Shown here one piece after another: positions 1 through 4,377 of a stretch of 6,177 bases of DNA. The notes below the pieces were generated by a model. It worked only from the letters and a program-made list of their open reading frames with translations. It was not told the DNA's origin and did not search any database. A program made the translations under genes and the position numbers. The first letter of the stretch is position 1. The number at the start of each line of letters is the position of its first letter. Source of the DNA: Chloroflexota bacterium (lineage in GTDB: Bacteria; Chloroflexota; Anaerolineae; B4-G1; SLSP01); the NCBI GenBank assembly GCA_022707725.1, contig JAKJAB010000222.1, positions 1 through 6,177 on the forward strand, written 5' to 3'.

Positions 1-885
1 GCCGGCCCAGTCGTCCTCGGCCAGACCGTCCTCGATGCTGATGATGGGGTATTTCTCAACCCATTTCGCGTAGAAATCGACCATTTCCTCACTGCTGAGG
101 ATGCGGTTTTCCTTTTTGAGGTTGTACTTGCCGTCCTCGTAGATCTCGGAGGCGGCGGGGTCCATCGCAATCCAGATGTCCTGGCCCGGTTCGTAACCGG
201 CCTTTTGGATGGCTTCGAGGATGAGTTCGAGGGCTTCCTCGTTGGTTTTGAGGCTCGGCGCGAACCCGCCCTCATCGCCAATGCCCACGCCGTAGCCGTG
301 TTTCTTGAGCACCGACTTGAGCGCGTGGTAGGTCTCCGCGCCCCAACGCAGCGCCTCGGCGAAACTGGGCGCGCCGACGGGCATAGCCATAAATTCCTGT
401 AGGTCGGGGCCATCGACGGCGTGCTTGCCCCCGTTGAGGATGTTCATCATCGGGACGGGCAGCACGTGCGCGTAGGTCCCGCCGATGTAGCGGAAGAGCG
501 GCATAGCGAGGTAGTCGGCGGCGGCTTTCGCCACGGCCAGCGAGACGCCCAGGATGGCGTTCGCGCCCAGCTTGGACTTGTTGGGCGTGCCGTCCAATTC
601 CAGCATCATCTCATCGATGCCCTTCTGGTCGGTCACGTCCCAGCCGAGCAGCTCATCGGCAATCACATCGTTGACGTTCTCGACGGCGTTCAACACGCCC
701 TTGCCGAGATAGCGATCCTTATCGTCATCGCGGAGTTCCAGCGCTTCGTGGACGCCCGTAGACGCCCCGGAGGGCACGGCAGCACGCCCGAAGCCGCCAT
801 CTTCGACGTACACATCGACCTCGATGGTCGGATTGCCCCGCGAATCCAGAATCTCGCGCGCAATAATCCCCTCGATCACTGACAT
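1..885 (-). CDS. eno: Enolase (phosphopyruvate hydratase), N-terminal 295 codons; C-terminus beyond left edge
   Basis: Cytoplasmic glycolytic and gluconeogenic enzyme that interconverts 2-phosphoglycerate and phosphoenolpyruvate with Mg2+. The start is fixed by an AGGAGG Shine-Dalgarno at 897-892, six bases before ATG at 885. The protein opens with the family signature IIAREILDSRGNPTIEVDV (residues 7-25). The mobile-loop motif PSGASTG is at 38-44 and GANAILGVSLA at 107-117. Residues expected in the active site are present: H155, E164 in QEFM, E205 in GDEGGF, D242 in MDPAAS and E285 in SIEDG. Enolases are usually about 420-430 residues, so about 130 codons, including the catalytic Lys region, lie outside the window. 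The stretch usually written HADNNVDIQEF reads HAVDGPDLQEF here, a mild departure that keeps the His and Glu. The frame is open throughout. It lies downstream of the decayed small module on the same strand, with about 93 bases between them. Confidence 0.97.
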   Translation of the reverse strand, partial: MSVIEGIIAREILDSRGNPTIEVDVYVEDGGFGRAAVPSGASTGVHEALELRDDDKDRYLGKGVLNAVENVNDVIADELLGWDVTDQKGIDEMMLELDGTPNKSKLGANAILGVSLAVAKAAADYLAMPLFRYIGGTYAHVLPVPMMNILNGGKHAVDGPDLQEFMAMPVGAPSFAEALRWGAETYHALKSVLKKHGYGVGIGDEGGFAPSLKTNEEALELILEAIQKAGYEPGQDIWIAMDPAASEIYEDGKYNLKKENRILSSEEMVDFYAKWVEKYPIISIEDGLAEDDWAG

Positions 886-913
886 AGTAAACCTCCTCAC
901 CTTTTGTGTGTAA

Positions 914-973
914 ATTGTATCAGATTTGAGTATCTGTTGTGGCCTATGATACACGAAAGGGCCAGGAGAGCAA
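914..973 (-). promoter_or_regulatory. Possible eno promoter region (weak)
   Basis: The gap between the broken toxin-like gene and eno should hold the eno promoter. Two weak candidates are visible on the minus strand. One is TTGCTC (973-968), a 16-base spacer, then TATCAT (951-946). The other is an isolated TACAAT (919-914) without a good -35. The first would give a leader of about 50 bases. Neither is strong, so the choice is uncertain. Confidence 0.3.
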
Positions 974-991
974 GGTGTTTATTCGCTCTCC
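965..991 (-). other. Inverted repeat over the stop codon of the broken toxin-like gene
   Basis: GGAGAGC (965-971) pairs with GCTCTCC (985-991): seven perfect base pairs around a 13-base loop, enclosing the TAA stop at 981-979. In the minus direction the hairpin is followed by TGGCCCTTTCG rather than a T-run. It is therefore at best a weak terminator or an mRNA 3'-end structure ahead of eno. Confidence 0.4.
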
Positions 992-1160
992 AATAGCTGT
1001 TCCACTTCGCGGATCAAAAACGGCAGGTTTGGCTCGGTGAAAGAAAGGCCAGGCGCGGGGACGCGGTGATCAAAGTGGCTTGGCGGATGCAGGGGTAGTA
1101 TGTTTGTAGGTTATAGACGAACTCTTGGTAAGATTTAGGAGAAGCAAGAACATCAAGCAT
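979..1160 (-). pseudogene. TumE-like (DUF6516-like) toxin gene, internally deleted and frameshifted
   Basis: From ATG at 1160 the frame reads MLDVLASPKSYQEFVYNL, then QTYYPCIRQATL. This resembles the N-terminus of TumE-family small proteins (a Tyr/Leu-rich helix, then YPxI and STL). After about residue 30 the frame loses resemblance and stops at 1016-1014. A second frame on the same strand continues with DHRVPAPGLSFTEPNLPF, then LIREVEQLLESE and TAA at 981-979. This matches the conserved family C-terminus (HHRxPAPGxSFxxPNLPFLIxEI). The two parts meet near 1065-1075. An intact member is about 120-140 residues, so roughly 60-80 codons of the core are missing and the join is out of frame. The start overlaps the stop of the upstream gene by eight bases (ATGCTTGA) and has no Shine-Dalgarno of its own, as expected for a translationally coupled pair. 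The family call comes from memory of conserved motifs, not from a search. Confidence 0.6.
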
Positions 1161-1434
1161 AGGTAAGCGCCAGATTGGTTTTCAAATGTAAGGCTATCGG
1201 CTGACGGGCGATGAGCTGCTGATATTTCTCATCTAAACTTAACCAGGTTTTATACAAAGCCAGCCATTTTACGAACTCCATTCTATATTCGTCTAGCGCG
1301 TCATAGTCCTCTAATTCCCCAGTCATCATTGCTTTGTAAAACTCCGGGGATTTGATGCCAAACCGAGACTCGAATTCCCCCAGTTTTTCTTCCAATCGAC
1401 TCATATTACGGACTAGCTCAGTGAGTGTAGCCAT
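1153..1434 (-). CDS. Small helical protein, probable partner (antitoxin-like) of a TumE-like toxin
   Basis: A 93-residue, soluble, mostly helical protein with no signal peptide or membrane segment. The N-terminal part, LTELVRNMSRLEEKLGEFES (residues 4-23), looks like a short amphipathic coiled coil. It is followed by RFGIKSPEFYKAMMTGELED (24-43) and a Trp/Tyr-rich helix, RMEFVKWLALYKTWLSLDEK (51-70). Small proteins of this pattern (FxxxYGxxSxxFYxxxxxGxL, then a WxxLYxxW helix) are often encoded just before TumE/DUF6516 genes, which is what the position here shows. No helix-turn-helix is evident, so it differs from the HTH-type TumA antitoxin. The ATG at 1434 is chosen because AAAGAGG (1448-1442) sits seven bases upstream and the promoter leader is short. 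The in-frame ATG at 1488 lies within the promoter. The gene looks intact while its partner is broken. The antitoxin role is inferred from position only. Confidence 0.7.
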   Translation of the reverse strand: MATLTELVRNMSRLEEKLGEFESRFGIKSPEFYKAMMTGELEDYDALDEYRMEFVKWLALYKTWLSLDEKYQQLIARQPIALHLKTNLALTYA

Positions 1435-1468
1435 AGTGATGCCTCTTTCGTCAGTTGATCTTTTATTC

Positions 1469-1497
1469 ATTATACGTGGGTTTGACACTTACGTCAA
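1469..1497 (-). promoter_or_regulatory. Strong sigma70-type promoter of the small two-gene module
   Basis: On the minus strand the -35 TTGACG (1497-1492, 5 of 6 matches) and the -10 TATAAT (1474-1469, 6 of 6) are separated by exactly 17 bases. Transcription would begin near 1462, giving a leader of about 28 bases before ATG at 1434. This is the best promoter in the window. Confidence 0.82.
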
Positions 1498-1498
1498 A
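1481..1498. promoter_or_regulatory. Inverted repeat over the -35: candidate operator
   Basis: TTTGAC (1481-1486) and GTCAAA (1493-1498) form a perfect 6-base inverted repeat with a 6-base centre. It covers the -35 hexamer and part of the spacer of the module's promoter. A repressor bound here would block RNA polymerase, which fits the autoregulation typical of toxin-antitoxin operons. No DNA-binding domain is obvious in the 93-aa protein, so the binder is unknown. Confidence 0.5.
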
Positions 1499-1512
1499 AA
1501 CCTGCACCCATT

Positions 1513-1540
1513 AAAACGAGGGGGACATTTCGCCCCCCTC
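1513..1540 (-). terminator. Rho-independent terminator of htrA
   Basis: Read on the minus strand, GAGGGGG (1540-1534), a 9-base loop, and CCCCCTC (1524-1518) form a perfect 7-bp GC-rich stem. It is followed after one G by a TTTT run (1516-1513). It begins about 40 bases after the htrA stop and ends 16 bases before the -35 of the next gene, so it insulates the two units. Confidence 0.78.
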
Positions 1541-1579
1541 ATCTTTACACCCGGCGTCCTCACGGCGTCAGAATGGCTT

Positions 1580-3253
1580 CTACGGCCTGGCTTCGAGCGT
1601 CACCGTGAGCTGCTGTTGCCTCCCGTTGCGGAGGATGGTGAGTGTGACCTCGTCGCCGGGCTGCGAGAAGCGCACGCGCGCTTGCAGTTCCGGCATACTG
1701 GCGATGGCTTCCCCATTCCAGGCAGTGATGACGTCGCCGCCGATGGCGAATTCTTGCCCGTTCAGGGTGACCGCCTTATCGCTGCCGCGCAAACCGGCTT
1801 TGTCCGCGGGGCTATCGGCCTGCACCTGGCCTACCAGCACACCCTGTTGGTCGGCGGGCAGATTCATCGCTTCGGCCAGTTGCGAATTCATCGACATCGC
1901 CATAATGCCCAACCAGGCTGCGCCTTGCGTTGTGCGCGGTTCCTCCCCCTGCTGCGGCGTGACGGGCACAATCGCGGTGCTCTGCGGCCGCTCTCCAAGT
2001 GTGACTTCTAGCTCACGTAAAGCGCCGTTGCGAATGACGGTAAGCGTCACCGTCTCGCCAGCCGAGAAGCGCGCCAGGTTGGCTACCAGATCTTCGAAGG
2101 TGTTGACGGTGTTGCCGGCGAGGGCGATGATGATGTCGCCGCCCGTGGGCAGGGTTTGCCCGTCCACGCTGATTTCACCGTCGCTGCCGCGCAGGCCAGC
2201 GTTGCCGGCGGGGCCGTTCTCTTGCACCGTGATGACGAGTGCACCGCGTTGGTTTTCATCCAGATTCATCGCTTGCGCCACGTCGGGCGTGAGCGTCGTC
2301 CCGCTGATGCCTAGCCAGGCGTGAGTGTAATTGCCTTCGCCGATGAGCGCCGGCACGACTTCCTGGACGATGGCTGAAGGGATCGCAAAGCCGATGCCCG
2401 CCGAAGCTCGCACGGGCGAGATGATGGCCGAGGGCACGCCGACGACTTCGCCCTTCTCATTGACCAGTACGCCGCCGGAGTTGCCAGGGTTGATGGGTGC
2501 GTCGGTTTGGATAATGTCGGGGATGGTGTAGCGCGCGCTGCTTGTGCTCGTGGTTTGAGCCGGGAGCGAGCGTCCGATCGCACTTACGAAACCCACCGTC
2601 ATCGTGTTTCCCAGACCGAACGGGTTGCCGATGGCGACGGCGAGTTGCCCGACGCGCACTTGCTGCGAATCGGCGAGGGTCACGGGTTGGAGTTGCTCGG
2701 CAGGGACGTCGATTTTGAGCACGGCCAGATCGCTATCGGGGTCTGTGCCGACGACTTCCGCCAGCACGTTGGTCCCGTCGGCGAACACCACACGGACTTT
2801 ATCCGCATTTTCGATCACATGGTAGTTCGTGACGATATGGCCTTGTTTGTCCCACACGAAACCCGACCCCGCGCCCTGCTGATACTGATCTTCTGGGGCC
2901 TGTGGGAGCATACCATAGAATGGCATCTGCTGCATCATCGAGGAGACTTTTTGTGTAACCTGGATACTCACGACCGACGGGTTGACGGCTTCGTAAATGC
3001 CGTTCAAGGTGGATTGTAACTCGTCCAGGACGGTCCCCTGGGTGAACGCGGCTGCAGGCGCACTGCCGGTTTCTGCTGCCAGGGACGCCGCAGGCGCACC
3101 TGCGACGGGTGTGCTTTCTTGGGCCGCGGCAACGCCCGTTAGCGACGGCACACTTCTGACAATGTACTGTCCAATGGGACCGCACCCTGCCAACGCCAGC
3201 AGCGACAGGGCGACCAAGATTCCAACGCTATAGAATGATTTTTTTGTTCTCAT
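1580..3253 (-). CDS. htrA: HtrA/DegP-type serine protease, lipoprotein with two PDZ domains
   Basis: Extracytoplasmic protease/chaperone of the S1C family that degrades or refolds damaged envelope proteins; 557 residues. The N-terminus has a basic start (MRTKK), a hydrophobic core and the lipobox LALAGC with the lipidated cysteine at C24. It is therefore predicted to be anchored to the outer face of the cytoplasmic membrane through an Ala/Pro/Thr-rich linker (about 41-75). The trypsin-like domain (about 85-305) shows the full triad: H145 in TNYHVIE, D175 in SDLAVLK and S259 in GNSGG. PDZ1 spans about 312-420 and PDZ2 about 446-555. Each starts with AWLGI and contains AGLRGSD, then GGD(V/I)I and a closing LTxxRNG. 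The start at 3253 is chosen because AGGAGG lies six bases upstream and the lipoprotein signal begins there. The frame is open further upstream to 3376, but that extension would bury the signal peptide. A terminator follows the gene. It is divergent from the Nudix gene, with no confident own promoter seen. Confidence 0.96.
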   Translation of the reverse strand: MRTKKSFYSVGILVALSLLALAGCGPIGQYIVRSVPSLTGVAAAQESTPVAGAPAASLAAETGSAPAAAFTQGTVLDELQSTLNGIYEAVNPSVVSIQVTQKVSSMMQQMPFYGMLPQAPEDQYQQGAGSGFVWDKQGHIVTNYHVIENADKVRVVFADGTNVLAEVVGTDPDSDLAVLKIDVPAEQLQPVTLADSQQVRVGQLAVAIGNPFGLGNTMTVGFVSAIGRSLPAQTTSTSSARYTIPDIIQTDAPINPGNSGGVLVNEKGEVVGVPSAIISPVRASAGIGFAIPSAIVQEVVPALIGEGNYTHAWLGISGTTLTPDVAQAMNLDENQRGALVITVQENGPAGNAGLRGSDGEISVDGQTLPTGGDIIIALAGNTVNTFEDLVANLARFSAGETVTLTVIRNGALRELEVTLGERPQSTAIVPVTPQQGEEPRTTQGAAWLGIMAMSMNSQLAEAMNLPADQQGVLVGQVQADSPADKAGLRGSDKAVTLNGQEFAIGGDVITAWNGEAIASMPELQARVRFSQPGDEVTLTILRNGRQQQLTVTLEARP

Positions 3254-3259
3254 ATATTT

Positions 3260-3265
3260 CCTCCT
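3260..3265 (-). promoter_or_regulatory. Shine-Dalgarno that fixes the htrA start
   Basis: A perfect AGGAGG on the minus strand (3265-3260) lies six bases before ATG at 3253. It rules out the longer open frame that could start at 3376. Confidence 0.9.
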
Positions 3266-3276
3266 GTATGTATGCT

Positions 3277-3300
3277 TGACAGGTCTTCCAAAGCCTGTCA
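3277..3300. repeat. Imperfect 24-base palindrome in the htrA leader region
   Basis: TGACAGG (3277-3283) and CCTGTCA (3294-3300) are perfect 7-base arms around a 10-base centre that itself partly pairs (TT against AA). It lies 12 bases upstream of the htrA Shine-Dalgarno. It could be an operator, an mRNA leader hairpin, or one copy of a dispersed intergenic palindrome. Nothing in the window decides between these. Confidence 0.55.
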
Positions 3301-3361
3301 GGTAAAATCTATCGATCTGGGTACAGCAGCGCCAGCGAGCGGGCAACAGCGCCTCATCCTC

Positions 3362-3370
3362 TGTGGATAA
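3362..3370 (-). promoter_or_regulatory. Perfect DnaA-box 9-mer
   Basis: The plus strand reads TGTGGATAA, i.e. TTATCCACA on the minus strand, the consensus DnaA box. A one-mismatch copy, TGTGGATCA, lies at 3477-3485 in the same orientation. Two sites are too few for an origin. At most they suggest DnaA-linked control of htrA, or chance. Confidence 0.3.
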
Positions 3371-3524
3371 GTACAAACGCTGAAGCCCGACGCTGGCATC
3401 TCACTGATCCAGGCTAAGGATCGAACATCCTGAAGAGCGCGGCGATTCTGGATCGCCAGATGTTTGACCCTCAGCTTGTGGATCAGACTACACCCTTAGC
3501 ATACCCGATTTGGGCGCAGAAGTC

Positions 3525-3564
3525 TTTAAGAGCAGCCATGAGTTACTTTAAGAGGAGTTTAAGA
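3525..3564 (+). promoter_or_regulatory. Three helically phased TTTAAGA direct repeats, candidate response-regulator site
   Basis: TTTAAGA occurs at 3525-3531, 3547-3553 and 3558-3564. The start-to-start spacing is 22 and 11 bases, so all copies face the same side of the helix. The first two are 9-base copies (CTTTAAGAG). The last ends 27 bases before the -35 of the Nudix promoter. Direct repeats with an 11-base period are the usual target layout of OmpR/PhoB-family regulators. Which regulator binds, and whether it acts on the Nudix gene or on htrA, cannot be read from the sequence. Confidence 0.5.
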
Positions 3565-3591
3565 AGATCCGTTCCCGCGCGCCAACGGGCA

Positions 3592-3619
3592 TTGACTTGT
3601 CGCATGGGCGCGGTATAGT
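3592..3619 (+). promoter_or_regulatory. Promoter of the Nudix gene
   Basis: The -35 TTGACT (3592-3597, 5 of 6) and -10 TATAGT (3614-3619, 5 of 6) are separated by 16 bases. Transcription would start near 3626, giving a leader of about 32 bases before ATG at 3658. Confidence 0.75.
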
Positions 3620-3644
3620 CGGCGTGGTTGTCCGAGATAAACTT

Positions 3645-3650
3645 AAGGAG
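3645..3650 (+). promoter_or_regulatory. Shine-Dalgarno that fixes the Nudix start
   Basis: AAGGAG lies seven bases before ATG at 3658. A TTG at 3628 in the same frame would sit almost on the predicted transcription start with no binding site before it, and an ATG at 3653 is out of frame. Confidence 0.85.
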
Positions 3651-3657
3651 CTATGCG

Positions 3658-4203
3658 ATGCAATCCTGGAAAACGTTGGCGCGGCGCACGATCTTGAATC
3701 ACAGTAAATTCCTCGTGGTCGAAGAACACACCGTCGAGTTGCCCGATGGGCGCATTATCGATGATTGGCCCTGGATCATCACGCCGGACTACATCAACGT
3801 GACGGCGGTGACTGTGGAGGGGCTGTTCTTGTGCTTCCGGCAAACGAAGTACTCCGTGGATGGGGTATCGCTCGCCGTGGTGGGCGGCTATCTGGAACCC
3901 GGCGAGGATCCCCTCGAAGCAGCAAAGCGCGAGTTGCGCGAAGAGACCGGCTATGAAGCTACAGAGTGGCTCGCCTTGGGCCGCTTCCCTGTCGATGGCA
4001 ATCGCGGCGCGGGCGTCGCCTATCCCTTCCTGGCAACGGGCGCGCGCCGTGTGGCTGAGATCGATGCCGACGATTTGGAGGAGCAAGAGTTGTTGCTGCT
4101 CACACGCGCCGAGATCGAGGCCGCGCTGGACACGGGGGAATTCAAGTCGTTGCCGTGGGCAGCGGCGGCAGCGTTGGCGTTGCGGCGGATAAAAAGCAGG
4201 TAG
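3658..4203 (+). CDS. Nudix hydrolase, ADP-ribose pyrophosphatase type
   Basis: Cytoplasmic enzyme of 181 residues expected to hydrolyse a nucleoside diphosphate linked to another group, most likely ADP-ribose to AMP and ribose 5-phosphate. The Nudix box is perfect at residues 77-99: G77, five residues, E83, seven residues, then RELREETGY (91-99), with E95 and E96 as expected Mg2+ ligands. The N-terminal WKTLARRTI (4-12), FLVVEEHTVELPDG (18-31) and ITPDYINVTAV (41-51) match the beta-rich opening of ADP-ribose pyrophosphatase-like proteins. The substrate is inferred from this general shape; the box alone does not prove it. GDP-mannose or other NDP-sugars are alternatives. It has its own promoter and ribosome binding site, is divergent from htrA, and no clear terminator follows its TAG stop (4201-4203), so read-through toward the sensor gene is possible. 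Confidence 0.93.
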   Translation: MQSWKTLARRTILNHSKFLVVEEHTVELPDGRIIDDWPWIITPDYINVTAVTVEGLFLCFRQTKYSVDGVSLAVVGGYLEPGEDPLEAAKRELREETGYEATEWLALGRFPVDGNRGAGVAYPFLATGARRVAEIDADDLEEQELLLLTRAEIEAALDTGEFKSLPWAAAAALALRRIKSR

Positions 4204-4237
4204 TATTTTGCTGCAGGGTATCTGTGAACCATCTATT

Positions 4238-4286
4238 TGCCTGTTTAGGCATAAGGGGATAAACTATATAGATGAGGCACTATAAT
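4238..4286 (+). promoter_or_regulatory. Possible promoter of the sensor gene (perfect -10 only)
   Basis: TATAAT at 4281-4286 matches the -10 consensus in all six positions, but no hexamer 16-18 bases upstream resembles TTGACA. Nearby are a small hairpin (TGCCT at 4238-4242, AGGCA at 4247-4251) and the palindrome CTATATAG at 4264-4271. If used, transcription starts near 4293 and leaves a leader of about 85 bases. The missing -35 suggests dependence on an activator. Confidence 0.4.
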
Positions 4287-4377
4287 GACACTTTTGGCCT
4301 GGAATAAGCGCGCCCCACCTCAAAGGTTGCGTTTGTCGAATGAATTGTTTTTATGAGTGCGCCATAAAGAGTTGATT

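Larger units (their letters stand above)
3254..3657. other. Divergent htrA/Nudix intergenic region (404 bases)
   Basis: No convincing gene is seen on either strand. From left to right it holds the htrA ribosome binding site, the 24-base palindrome, a perfect DnaA-box 9-mer at 3362-3370, and a near match at 3477-3485. Next come two overlapping alternative hairpins at 3441-3460 (GGCGAT/ATCGCC and TCTGG/CCAGA), then three TTTAAGA repeats at 3525-3564. The Nudix promoter at 3592-3619 and its ribosome binding site close the region. I could not place a good htrA promoter on the minus strand, so that promoter may be activator-dependent or use another sigma factor. Confidence 0.6.

Noticed and set aside
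421..882. Long open frame on the plus strand opposite eno
   Set aside because: It is the antisense shadow of a strongly conserved enolase frame, is rich in His/Val/Gly as GC-rich shadows are, and has no ribosome binding site.
1352..2011. Plus-strand open frame crossing the small module's promoter and the 3' end of htrA
   Set aside because: It runs antisense to two supported genes and across a terminator and a promoter, and shows no domain motifs.
3254..3376. N-terminal extension of HtrA by 41 codons
   Set aside because: It would place the lipoprotein signal internally. A perfect AGGAGG six bases before ATG 3253 decides the start, and the extension has no family resemblance.
3441..3460. Hairpins GGCGAT/ATCGCC and TCTGG/CCAGA as a terminator
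   Set aside because: No T-run follows on either strand and no gene ends nearby; they are short overlapping alternatives.
3628..3657. TTG start for the Nudix protein, ten codons upstream
   Set aside because: It sits at the predicted transcription start without a ribosome binding site, while AAGGAG is correctly spaced for ATG 3658.
3254..3657. Replication origin suggested by DnaA boxes
   Set aside because: Only one perfect and one imperfect box, no AT-rich unwinding element, and no dnaA, dnaN, parA or parB nearby.
4204..4377. Terminator or small gene between the Nudix and sensor genes
   Set aside because: The only hairpin (TGCCT/AGGCA) is short and lacks a T-run, and no small frame with a ribosome binding site was found.
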